A stretch of 64,000 nucleotides of DNA from Proteles cristata cristata (taxonomy: Eukaryota; Chordata; Mammalia; Carnivora; Hyaenidae): contig JAESUZ010001712.1 of assembly GCA_017311185.1 (NCBI GenBank), forward strand, positions 434,001 through 498,000, read 5' to 3'. The notes below the pieces were generated by a model. The model worked only from the letters and a program-made list of their open reading frames with translations, had not been told where the DNA came from and did no database searches. Shown one piece after another: positions 24,301 to 37,900 of this stretch (positions are counted from its first letter, which is position 1; every line of letters begins with the position of its first letter). A program made the translations under genes and the position numbers.

Positions 24301-27300
24301 GTCCTTCCTGATCTCATACTAGCATGCCTGTCTAGCCTCATCTACCTTTCTACCATCAACACGGTCATGAAATGATTGCCCTTGGCTCTTCTAATGATAA
24401 ACTTGTCCTCATCGGTACTTTATTCTCTAGGTTTATTAAACTGTTTTAGGCTATATCATAGGTTCCTGCCAAGCTACCTCTAGATTGAAGTTTTAAAGGG
24501 AATGTCTGTGTAAGGGAAAGACCTGTGCAGCAGGTAAGTGAAAGCTCAGTGTGGCAGTTTCCTAGGCAACAGCTGGGCTACACTTAGCCCAGTGATTCTT
24601 GAATATCCAGTCTGTGAATCTGCTTGGCATCTGTCACTCACTTAACTCAAAAATGTTCAAAGTCCTCATCAAAGTTTGGGTGAAGATTAAACCAATCTTG
24701 GGTGAAGATATGAAAGAGAAGGGTTTATTTGTTGAATTTTGAACGGGTATATGCACATTGTTAAAAATCAGAAATTATAAAAAGGTATTCATTGAAAAGT
24801 TTCCTCGTCCCCTTACTGTCCAGTTTCAGCTCCACCCAGGGTTGCCAGCCCTCTCGTTTCTTGATTGCTGTTCATGTTCCTTTAGGCCTATTCAAGCAAG
24901 TCGGCATAGACACCATACTGAGGTTTTAGGTGATGAAATTATAAGATAATTGGGCAAATAACTTTTTGGTTTCTAACATTAGAAAATTACTTTTAAATTT
25001 CTTCCTATTAGAACCTTGGTAAGGTTAGGAAATGCTTCAAATACACTTTGAAAATGTTTGGTTATTACTTTGGGATTTTTGTTTGTTTGTTTGTTTTTTT
25101 AAATTATGAATCACACGGAGGCAAAAGTACTTGTCTCAAGCCCTAGGTGGCATGCCAGTTGATTCAAGTTTGATGGTCAAAATGATGTTTTTAGTCAGAT
25201 GGAACTTTTTTGTTGTTGTCGTTGGGAATTCCCTCTACCATTGAGTTGGGAGCATCATGGATGTGACACCATGTATGTGAAAATCCTCAAGAATTACCTT
25301 TGTATTCCCAGGGCCTGTGGCCTATGTTAGTAAGAATTTGTTGAGTGAATGAAGTCAGTAGCCTCTTCTTGCTTTCCCAGTCCTCTCTAGTATCTACTAA
25401 TTTTAAACGCTTCATTTTTCTGATCATCCATCTGGTTTACCAGCATTACAGTACAACATTTCCATTAGCCAAAATGGTAATGGAAACAATGACTCCACCT
25501 TTTGTCTATGTTGACAATACAATCACTTTTGTTTTCTAACTTGTCCCACGTCATTTCAGTACATCTTAAATTCACTGAGCCTCTGGTTTTCCTCAGCCAA
25601 GGTGGCATATTAACACCCTCCTTGCAGAATTGTTCAGAGTATTAGAGCAGTATTTCTCAGCCTTGTCAGTGCTTATCACCGTGAGCATTTTGGGCAGGAT
25701 GTTTGTCCTGGGAAGTGCTGCGTTCCTGCATGTTTTGTAACATCCCTGTCCTCCCCCTGCCTCCCCCTGGTGCCGTTGTGATAATTAAAAATGTCTCCAG
25801 ACATTGCCAAATGACCCCTGGGGGCAAAACCTTTCCTGGCAGAACCGTAGAAGTGAGGGTAAAATATACAGGGTACAAAGTACTAGGCACATAGTAAGTA
25901 TGTCCTCGATAAGTAGAGGCTGCTCAAATTCTTTTGTGTTAGTAGAAGATGAACATTTTCTGTGGATGACGCATCTGTAGGGACAGCTCCCGGGGTCACT
26001 GACGGCCTTATGAGCGCATGGACTGGAGATTCAGACACAAATACTCTCAGTAGATCAAGTGGCCCAAAGCCATTGTCAGTTAGAGGTGGGCAGCCCACTT
26101 CCAAGGACATACTTTGGCCTTTTAATATCACCGCTTGAACTTACCACATTTTAAAGGTACTTAGCTATTCGATGCAGTAATTTAATTTTGAAATTAACAT
26201 GGGTAGAGACATACTATTTTGAAAACATGAGCAGAACCAGGGAGGAAAAGACTACCTGGAACCTCTCTTTCTTCCTGTGTCTTTATCATTAGGGTGCATG
26301 AATTGGTTATATGTTAAGGGGAGTAATATAAGTGAGTGCGTTCCTCACTCTCACAGCCAAAAAAAAAAAGTTGGCAGGTTTATTTGTCTGTCACCCGCCC
26401 GCCTGCCTCTGTCCAGACAGGAATGTTTTGAGATAACACCAGGAAATAAGAATTTACTGCATTCCCTACCATCATAAGTAAAGCCTGTTTTCAGTTAATC
26501 AAAGGTATTTGTAATCTCAGGAAGAAAATGCAGTCTGAGATGGAGATCCATTTACCGTACATTAAGGTGACTAATTTTTTTTTTTTTTTTTTTAAGTAAG
26601 CTCTACCCCCACCGTGGGGCTTGACCTCATGATTCTGAGATTGATTTGCATGCTCTCTGAATGAGCCAGCCAGGAACCTCTAAAATGACTAATTTCAATC
26701 CAGAGAAGATTTGGATTAGATTAGGTGGTAATTGATAATATTTTTCTACATATGTGTGTGTGTATGTATGCGTATATGTGTTTGGTTATTTGATACAGTA
26801 TTTTTGAGAAATACTCCTTACTCCTGATTAACAGTTTTTAAAATTGAGGCAAAATTCATTTAACATAAAGATAATCCATTTTAAAGTGTAGAGTTGAATG
26901 ACATTTAGTGCATTCACAGTGTTGTACAAACTCCACCTGTCTCTAGTTCCAAAATATTTTTTATCACCCATACTTAACAATTTTAACTGTTACATTTCAA
27001 ATAATCTTAAATTCCCAGTCATTGCCTGCATTATTCTCGCAGGACACGGCGACGAGACCGTTAAATTGTGCCGGTACCTGTTACTTAGCAGTAATTAACA
27101 TTGTAGTGATGAGGCTTGTAACCCAAACTATAAAGTGACAGCAACTTTGGAGCCATTTTTTATTCCTGCAGTTTCCTGGAGTTGAGTACATTTCTTTAGG
27201 TTGTAAAGGTATTTTCCCACCAAGTACTGAGTTACTATTTATTTGAGCTGTGTAGGCATCTGTCCCAGGGCTCTCCGGAGTGTTTGCTATATAGAGACTA

Positions 27301-28205
27301 TGTATAAGGCCTTCCAAACCCATAGCAGGTCGTCTATAGGGCAATCAATCTAAAAAAGAAAAGACCACATTTCAGTATAGTTCTGTTGTTTTGCTTTGTT
27401 TTCTTGTGAAGTTTAGGAAAAGACCACCATCATGTTCATGTGGTTTTATTTTCTTGCAGCTCTCCTAGAAGCCGAGGATGTGGAGCTTTTCCTGAGACCC
27501 CTGAGAAGACACGTTCAGTGTCTCCAGGAGACAGAATTTCCGCAAATCCGTGTGCTCATCGCCCCATTATTTCATACCATCTGTCTGATCTGGAGTCATT
27601 CCAAGTTTTATAATACTCCTGCTCGGATTATAGTTTTGTTGCAAGAGTTTTGCAATCTCCTCATTGACCAGGTATGTAGTACTAAAAAACAGGAAGAAGA
27701 GGAATCATTGCCATGTGGTGGGTTTTATTAAGCCAGTGAAAAAAACCATCTAGTCTTCAGTCAGAACACTATTTTCCTTTCTTTCTTCAGAAAAGACTGT
27801 TGAGGTAACAAAGGCCAATAGAAAGGTGACTTCCTATTCTAAATGGCAAAAGAAGCTCTGGAAATCAGTCAGGTGCATTCAAAGGATAGTTTGTCACTGG
27901 ATTTGCTTAATACCCTACCTTTCTTCAACGAGATTTATGACACCTTCTAATAAAAGACAGATAGGCGGAGTGCTTTTTTGTAGCTTTCCTTTTGGTTTCC
28001 ACAGGAACAATGACTGATAGACTTTTGGAAAGTAAAGTAAGTTAAGAAAATCTGGCTGAAAAAATTATTTAAATAACAGTAGTACAGCTGTATTAAAAGA
28101 ATTGATTCATTACTGATGTTAAAAAATCCTTATAATTCTCTACTCTTCACTTGCTAAATGTTTGTTTATATATATATAGGTGTGTATATATATATATATA
28201 TACAC

Positions 28206-28255
<50 letters not shown>

Positions 28256-30341
28256 TTTTATTTTAGAGAGGGCAGTGAGCAGGAGAGTGGGGAGCCGGTA
28301 TGGGCTCTATCCCACGACCCTGGGATCATGACCTGAGTCAGAATCAAGAGTCAGACACCCAACTGACTGAGCCACCCAGGTGCCCCACTTATAAAATGTT
28401 TTGTAAAAAATTGGACTGCTTTCTTAAATTTCTTCTGTAAACTTTCATTCTTCTTGGGTCCATAAAATCAGAATATTACATAATTTAAGAGCTGAAAGAT
28501 ATTTGGAGGGTATGTAATCCAGTGGTTCTCAGTTGAGGTGTGTCTTAGTCTGCTTGAGCTGCCATAACAATACCACAGACTGGGTGGCTTTCTTTTCAGA
28601 AATTGTTTTCTCATAATTTCGGAGATTGGGGGCTCAGGTCAAGGTACCCTTACAGTTATGTTCTGGTGAGAGGTCTTTTTTTCCTGCCTTGCCAACTTTT
28701 CTCTGTGTCATCACATGGTGGAGAAAGAAAAAGCTCTCTTCTTACTAAGTCACAGTCCTCTCAGATTAGGATCCTGCTCTTATGACTTAACTGAACCTTA
28801 ATAACTTCCTTGAGGCTTATTTCTAGATGGTCCCATTGGCAGTAAAGGCTTCAACATAAAAATTTGGGGTGAGACACAGTTCACACCATAGCAAGCTCCA
28901 TAGCAAGTTGTGTAGCTGAACCACTAAGGTTTGTAAAACACATGTCAGAGAAACAGGATCTGTGTATATGGCTAGATTTTGAAATGTTAAGAATACTTTC
29001 CATGAAAAGCAGATTTCCTCCAGCTGCAATGGACAAACTGAAGCGGAAAAAAAAAAAGTACGGATTCACATGAACTGAAAACTTTAAGGATGCAGCAGCT
29101 TGGGGAATAGCTTATTTCAGAGGTTTCAGATAATAATTTCAAAACTCCCTGCCGTCCTGTATTTTGCTCCTTGTGTTTGACTTTATTTTCATCACATGTT
29201 ATATATGGTGGCTTTTAATAATTCCAGAAGTATATCGTCTAGTAGAGAACTTCTCTAAAAAGAGGCTCTCTTTCTTTATTAATTCTGGTCCAATGGGCTC
29301 TAATTCAATTGTTGGGCCAATCATTGTGCCAGGGGATATGGGATTCTCAGGACAGTTCTGGATCGCTTACTCAGAGAACGATGGACAACTGTGATTGACC
29401 TAAATCCCTGATCTAGTCTAAGGCCTCCTAGTGGTATTGAGGTTATGACTCATATAGAAAATGAAAAAAACTGTAGTGTCTGCGTGGCTTAGTCAGTTAA
29501 GTGTCCAACTCTTGGTTTTGGCTGAGGTCGTGATTTCACAGTTCATGAATTCGAGCCCTATCTTAGGCTCCGTGCTGACAATGAGGAGCCTGCTTTGGAG
29601 TCTCTCTCACTCTTTGCCCCCTCCTGCTTGCATGCGTGTGCTCTTCCTCTCTTGCTCTCTCTTCCTTTCTCTCTGAAAAGAAAGAAGTTTTTAAAAAAAT
29701 GAAAAAGCCTGACTATACCGTGGGGTAAGTTGGGAGGCATGTGGAACCCTTAACGTGTGCTCACAGACCAGGCAAGCAGCTTGCAGTTCCTGTTGGGCCG
29801 GGACCCGAGCCTGGCTGTTGAAAGCAGCGAAGAGACCAGTGCTGTAGGATAAACAACAGTGGTTTGGGAACTGTGTGCCGATGTAGTCCCTGATAGGTTG
29901 TTTTTGGTTTTTTGTTTTTTTGTTTTTTTTGATGAATTATCTGAGACTCGAAAAATCACATCATTTGCTGAATTTCCCTGACAATTTAGGGTGAAATACA
30001 GATTAGAAAACAGGTCTTCTAACTTTCAGTCCAGAGTATTTGGAGTAAGAAATTGAATTAGGGGTGTGTGTGTTTCTGCTTTTAAAGAGGTAGAGTATAT
30101 GGAAAAGGGCTTTGTGCTCGGACAAACCTGCATTCGATTCTAATTGAAACACTAGTGCAGTTAAATTGCTTCTTCAGACTTTAAAAATCTCTGAGGATAG
30201 TGCCTCACTGGGCTATCATGAGCATCAGGAGATAACCTACGTGGAATGCCCAGTGTGGCATTTAATAGAGACACAGTCAAACCTATTTCTTCCTTCCTTC
30301 CTTCCTTCCTTCCTTCCTTCCTTCCTTCCTTCCTTCCTTCC

Positions 30342-30379
<38 letters not shown>

Positions 30380-33300
30380 ATTTCTGAGAGACAGCCAGTG
30401 TGAGCAGGGGAGGGTCAGAGAGAGAGGGAGATAACAAAATCTGAAACAGCCTCCAGGCTCTGAGCTAGCTGTCCGCACAGAGCCTGATGCAGAGCTTGAA
30501 CCCATGAACCGTGTCATCATGACCTGAGCCGAAGTCGGACGCTTAACCGACTGAGCTATCCAGGCGCCCCAGTCAAAGGTATTTCTAAGCTATTGACCCA
30601 CAAACGAGTTATAACTGTTGACAGGAGATACCTTGCTACATTTTATCTACTCCTCTGGCTTCATTCTATTTCTTTGTTCTTAAGCAAATGTGCTGTGTCC
30701 TAATGGCTTTGGATCTCCACATTAAAGACCGCGGTCCTTACTGAAGAGTCAACAAATAGACCCACAAGTTCTGTACACCTTTTAAAGGCTCCTCCTCTCA
30801 TTTTAAGAACTGTTAAAACTTTTACTCCAAAGCCCTGCTAGTGGATAAATCCCAGAGCTGGTTATTCACTGTAGCAAGAGATTGATAAGAAGTCCTGCTT
30901 ACCTTTAAGTCTGTAGATCTGTTATTCCTGACCCCTAGTCTGTGTCACTAGTTTATTTGCCAAACTCCCAAGGAAATAACTTAGCTTCTCTTGTTGCTTA
31001 GTTACTGTTTCTGGCTTTAGTCCAGATGTTTCAGAGGCCTGATTTCCTTGATTCTCCAAGTGAACTTTGTAGTAAATGTGCCCCAACATGTTAGGAGTCA
31101 AAAATCAATAATAAGCCAACTCTCCTACCTGGGTTCCCAGAAGAGCTAAGCTCTCCCCCACTCTTCCCTAGTCATTTGCTGTGTAATTTATTTTTATATT
31201 TCCTTAACAAGCACTGTGTATTGCCTGTTATTTGTGAGGAACTCTTCTATGTCTTTACAAAAACTACAAATGTAATCCTCTAACAGCAATATGACATAGA
31301 AACTATTAGTAGGTCCATTTGATAAAAACGTTAAGTCCAGAGAGGATAAAGAGCTTTTCCAAGACCATCCAGTTTGTAAATGGCAGAGTTTGTTACACAT
31401 TAAACTAGGTTCTGAATTTTATTTTTTTTAGAGGAAGAGCATGTGCACATAACTGGGGGAGGGGCAGAGAGAAAAAGACTCTTAAGCAGGCTCCAGACAG
31501 AGTTTGGAGCCCAGTGCAGCCCTGCATCCCATGCCTTTGGGATCATGACCTGAGCTGAGTTCAAGAGTACGATGCTTAACCAGCTGAGCCACCTAGGTGC
31601 CCCTAGGCTCTATATGTTAAAATAAGACGTTTGATTTTTAATTACAATGTAATATGTGGTATACTGATGCAATGAGAATTTCCTTCAGTTATCATAAGAT
31701 TTATAACAATGGAAACAGTCCTGCAGATTTATATCCTAAAATTAGCATTTATTATACTTAGTTCTCCCAAAATTTGTATATATTTATACATTTCATCATA
31801 CATATCATTTTTACTTTTTTTTTTTTATTCCTTGAGAAATTATTTTGTTGTTGAGTATTGAAGTTACTTCCAGTCTCCTTTTTTAAAAGCAACAAGCAGA
31901 AAACAACTTGGTGTGGGAACCCTTTTTCCTTGACTTGGATAATTGGTTTAATATAAATTTCTGAGGCTGATCTAAGGGCACAATCTTTTTATGACTCCTG
32001 AACAATTTTTAATTGCGCTTATTTTTTATTTTTTCAAAAAATCTATTTTTAAAAAAATTATGTCTTTATTTTATTTTGAGAGACACAGAGAGCAAGTGGG
32101 GGAGGGACAGAGAGAGAGGGAGATACAGAATCTGAAGCAGGCCCTAGGCTTTGAGCTGTCAGCACAGAGCCTGACACAGGGCTCGAACCCACAGACCATG
32201 AAATCATGACCTGAGCTGAAGTCAGACACTTAGCTGACTGAGCCACCCAGATGCCCCCAAAAAATCTATTTTAGAAAGAGCACTAGTGGAGGAGGGGGCA
32301 GAGGGAGAGAGAGAATCTTAAGCAGGTTTCACAGTCAGCACAGAGCCTGGCATTGTGCTGTATTTCATGACCTTGGAATCATGACCTGAGCTGAAATCAA
32401 GAGTCAGCTACTCAGCTGACTGATCCACATAGATGCCCCTACAAATTCTTTTTTAAATCGTATGTCTATTACATTTCTGTTATCACTGCGCAAAAAGTTT
32501 TACTGTAATTTGCCAGCTTTGAACGTTACCATTTGTAAAAGATTGGGGGCGATTCATAGGGTATATAGTGGTAACATGTTTCTTAAATCGTCCCTTGCTT
32601 GATTTCATACTTGTTTAAACATTTTGTGTTTTTTATAATTTCATCACATCACAAAGCTTTCATAAACTTTGTGTTCCATGAATCTGTTGACCTTAATGTG
32701 TTTATGAAACATGTGAACCCTTGCTGTCTTACACATCATAGGTCATTGCCCGGCATCCTACCACGTGTATTTGGCTAATGCATCAGTGCAGTGTTCTTAA
32801 TTTTTATGATATTTAAAAAATTAAAAAAAATACTGCTTAAATTGCAGAGGTCTCATTTAAATTTCAGTGTCCCAGCCTCCTGAAGAGTCACAGATCATGC
32901 AACGCTGGCTGTGCCATCCCTGTTGGCACAATCCAGTGCTGGGGCTTCATGTGCTCCTTTGGAAAGGCCATGTGCTGCGTAGGTGACCATCGTCTCCACC
33001 ATTTGCTGTTCCTGGATTCTTTCATTCCCTTCGATTATATGCCTGATCCTTCTAAGCGTTCCAGTTTCTGGTCACCTCAGCTGATAGCATATTGGAGTTT
33101 TGGTAATGGGTCCTTTTTTTTTTTTTTTTTTTTTGGAAATAGGTGCTTTGCCCCTTTCTCTGGTAACCTGACTCTACTCCCTGCTTGTTGTACCTAATGA
33201 CCACTCTAGGCCCACCAGTCTGTCTCTTCCACGGTTTGGCATCCCTGTTGTGGATATTGTCATTCAAGATCCTAGGTGAAGAAAAGTTTAAGTCTGAGAC

Positions 33301-34894
33301 ATCAGCGTTGAGCAGAAGTATGAGTCCCTAAAAGCACATAGAGGAGTTCCAACGGCTGGTGGAACTCCTGGGTTGGCCCAGTGTCTTAAATGACTGACTC
33401 TTGATTTCTGCTCAAGTTAAATTTCACTGTTGGAGAGATTTAGCCGCATGTCAGGCTCCATGCAGACAGCGCAGAATCTGCTTGAGATTTTTTTCCTCCC
33501 TTCTTCCCTTCCCCTCCTTTCCTCCCTCCTTCTTAAAATAAATAAACATAAAAAAAAATAATAGCTGCAATACAGGAGTCAAACTAACATAATATCACTG
33601 ATAAATGGGTTAATTAATAATTGACTAATTGGCTTATTGATAAATTGGTTAGCAGTGTGTTAGCTTATAAGACCTCTGAAGTGGGACCAGTTCATCCTAA
33701 AATCGGTAGGCTTTTTTGTTGGTTTGTGCTGATACCATTGAGTAGGGGACAATAGACTGCCCCTGGTTGGATATACTGTAGAGAGTTGCTATAGAGAGAA
33801 AATAATTCGGAGACTAACAGCTCAAAGAAATTTTAAGGTTCACCTAGTTCATCTCTCTCCTTTTGCAGATAAGGAAACTGAGCTATTCTGAGATAATTTA
33901 TCTAACATCACATAAGCAGTTAGTGGCCCTTATAACTGGATTACAGCCAGGATTCCCATCCCTTGTTGATGGTTTTGCCCTCAAATACCCGGCTTCCCAG
34001 TTGAAAGGGTATAGACTGGATTTTCTGATATAGGAGGCGTCATATGGTTAGTACTATTTAGTCTTATACCCTTGTCTTCGGAAGGTTAATTGCTGCAATT
34101 GTCTCATTTGTATGAGGGTGAGTCATGAAGGGCAAGAAATGAACTTAAGGATGGCCTGCCTAGAAGTTAGGTTAGACCTAGGTAATTAGTCACAGGGGAC
34201 TTCTGAAACAGAAGGCAATTGATTGATCTCCATAGATTTTTATTTTTTTAGCTTCCAAAAAGGATGCAGTGTACACTGATTGTGAAGAATGTATGTAGAT
34301 AAAGGTCTGTGAAATCCCTAGCCCATACCAAAATGTGAACTAGTTTATAACCTACATTGCTAAGGGATTACTAATAGTTTGCTTCTCTGTTCTCTGTGCA
34401 GTGTTAGGAGCCTATGTGCAAAGGTTAATTTTCCATGCAGTCTGAGTGGGAAATAAGAGCATAGATTGGGACTCCACAGCTCAACCTGAAAGGATTTTAA
34501 TCGTTAGGGGTTTTGGAAATGACATGACTTTATTACTTACAGATTTATGACACAGTTTATATTACATGCAAAACCGTAGCCACTAACCGTAGAAGGAAGA
34601 GAATAGGTCTCCATTTAGGAAAATAAATCCTTCCATCTGGTAGGTTGAACTCAATGGCTCTCATGACATATTCCATTGAGATATGTAACAACTTCCTAAG
34701 CAAACTCAAAATTGAAGGCACAAAATTTAAGCCTATAATTTATATGAGGTTAACATGCATCAGGAAGAAATCGTATATAAGAGAACCTTTAGAATTTACA
34801 GTTTTTTAATGAATATGGAAAGGGAAGGTTAGGAAGGCGCCTAGTTGACTGTCCTAGGAGACTTTGGCCAGTGCTACGTGAATCTGCTACGTAG

Positions 34895-34925
<31 letters not shown>

Positions 34926-37900
34926 TTTTTTTTAATACTAGGATCTCTTTCCAACATGGGGCTTGAACTCATGACTCTGAGATGGAGTCAAATGCTGGAT
35001 TGACTGAGCCAGCCAGGTGCCTCTACTTCAGTCTTTCTTTTAAAAACCCTTTTCCTCTTTCTGTTTCCTTTATTTAAAACTAGTTTATATGGTATATCCC
35101 CACTAGATTTTATGTCCTATAATGTGCTTAATTTCCCGGAAGAACTTGCTAACCTTAAAAGAATTGCCAGAGATACGCCTCCCTAGAACAGCTCTTTCTC
35201 ACCTTTACAAATGACCCAGTGCTGCCAGGTAAGGTAACTATATTTTTGAAGGTCATGATCTCAGAGATTTCTCCGTTCAGCTTGTGTATGTCTTTTTATG
35301 AAGGAATAATCATGCAGAATATTTGTGGCAAACATAGCCATGCAAATTCTGGTTATACAATTGTCATACTTATAAAGCTTAGCAAAAACTTGGTCACTGC
35401 TAGAAAGTATAAACTCAGAAATGTAGAGTCTCAGTCTCCTGTACATTGTCCTAATGTATTCACATCTGTCATTGAAACCCAAGTGTCTCAATTTCTAGAA
35501 CTTTTTTTCTCACAGCATTGCTGGCCTAATTCTAGACATCTATCATTTAAAAATGATTAATTGAAAAAAATTTTTAATGAATAATTGAAACTGGTGTTTT
35601 CACTAAAAAATTAAGCATATTAAAAATATTTTTAAAGCAACTTTATTACATTTTTTTAAGACCACATGTTGATGTGCAGGGGAGGGATACAGGGAACATG
35701 TAAAACAGGCTCTGTTCACCACACAAGGCTCCATCCCACGACCCTGGGAGCATGACCTGAGCTGAAATCAAGAGCCAGACACTCAACTGACTGAACCAGG
35801 TACCCCTAAACATTTTTTTTCCCATTAAATCCTAGGCAATAATTTACCTTTCACCTGAAGACCTTTTGAAGGAAGAAGTCGAAGACTCTTTGGAAAAGGT
35901 GCAGGTGGCCATTAACATCTTCAAGACATTCAAAAAGTCTTTTTACAATTATAGAAAAGAACTTGCAAGCTATTTTATGGGAAATGAGCCAAAACCATGG
36001 GATTTCCAGTCTCAACTGGTGTTTTGTAGATTTGACAAATTTCTGGGCCGTTTCATGAAAATAGAGGTATTTATTCATTGACCTGTAATTTATTCATATT
36101 GTAGGTGGGTTTAAAAAAATCTTGTATTTTTTTCTATTACTCTGGAGTCAGTTTATTCTGTTTGGGTGGGAGAGTGGGAGATCTCCTTTCTCAGTCATTC
36201 TTAGGAATTGCTCACAAGGCCAGTCCTATTAAAATATTTTTTTAAGCTTTACCTCTCTTTCTTTTTTTTAATTATTTTTTGATTGTTTTAGTATACTGAG
36301 TGTAAGTGAAACTCTACTATGTACCAGTGACCTTTCACTTATAACTTAGTAAACTCTTGGAAGACAGTTGTAAATCATGAATCTGTAAATAGTACTTTTT
36401 TTCCTTTCTATGTTTAATGTTTGACATTAGGATTCTATACCTGGAAAACCCATTTGATAATCTAAAATACCACATTATATTTTAGTATATAAATACATAA
36501 ACTGTAAAAATATTGAAGCCATTTATTAAAAAATAACATGAAAATCTGTGCTGTGTATAACTGTGTTTCAGATACCTAAAAAACAAACAATGAATGAGCA
36601 CTTATTTGTATGGAGCCAAATAGCTGTTTTTTTAAAAAAAATTTATGTTTTATTTTTGAGAGAAATAGAGCACAAATGAGGGAGGGGTAGAGAAAGGGGG
36701 AGACATAGGATCCAAAGCCCATTCCAGGCTCCTAGCTGTCAGCACAGAGCCTGATGTGGGGCTCGAACTGAGAGATGATGACCTGAGCTGAAATCAGCTT
36801 AACCAACTGAGCCATCCAGACACCCCATAGATAGGGTTTTTGAAAACATGGTGGAACTCAGGGCAATCAAATTTAATTTAAATTCTTTGTAAAGGTCTTT
36901 CTAGCAAGTTTCAGCTTTCTTATTAATATACAATTTGTTGTATTTCATCTAAATTTAGAGCTTAATGTTTTGAAAATTCTCACCACTTAATCAGCTCGAA
37001 TGCCTCTTAAAGTCTGACTGCTAAATGCCTAACTGCAGGCAACTTGTCACCCTTCCTTAACAGTCCTACACCCCCTTTCATTAAGGGAGGTGATTCACTG
37101 CAAAGTGTATGCATTCAAAAAGAGGAGTTTTAGATATTACCTGGGGATCTGACTTAGAATCGGAAGGACATAAAATTAGGGAATCATATGTTAAACTATG
37201 GCAAAGTAAGTGTTACAGGCAAACAGCTGCAGTTGCTAGAAAATTCTTAGAAAATGTGAAAATGGGAGTATGATTGTAAAAATAGGCAGTAGCTTTCTTC
37301 AATTAAATAATTTATATTTATTTTCTGTCATGTACGTGTCTATTAACTTGGTGATTTTGAATGTTTCAAGCGTTTTTTCCTTAGCTGCTTTAATACGTTC
37401 TTGTCCTGCTCAAGGTGGTGGGAAGAGCTTTATTGTACTATGTTTTTTTCAAAGGATATATTTGTCACCATATTGGAATTTGAAAAGCTGGAAAGACTTG
37501 AATTTGGTGGTACCAAAGGAGGGATTTTAAATGGACAAATCCATGAGATGACAGAAGAATTCATGGAACTCTGTGAAGTTTTTAAACAGAGTACTTACGA
37601 CCCATCTGATTACAGTAATATGGTAATGCTGTACTTTTGCATTTTCATTTCACAGAACCCTGTAATTTTAAAGCTAGAAAAGATAAAAGGTCACAGTAGT
37701 AATAGGTATCATCTGGTGCAATCTCTCTAGGATGAAAAAGGTTAAAAGAGTTGCCTGAAGTCTCTTACCTACTTGGTGGTAGATCAGGGACTGGAACTTG
37801 GGCCTTTGCATTTAGAAGTGAGAAGATTTATAACTGTTTCTCATCTAACAGTGGACTCACTGTGGATTTGTTTCTCATTTACATGTATTTAAAAAGAACT

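Noticed and set aside
28200..28260. CRISPR-like regular repeats
   Set aside because: Simple CA dinucleotide repeat; CRISPR is not expected in an animal genome.
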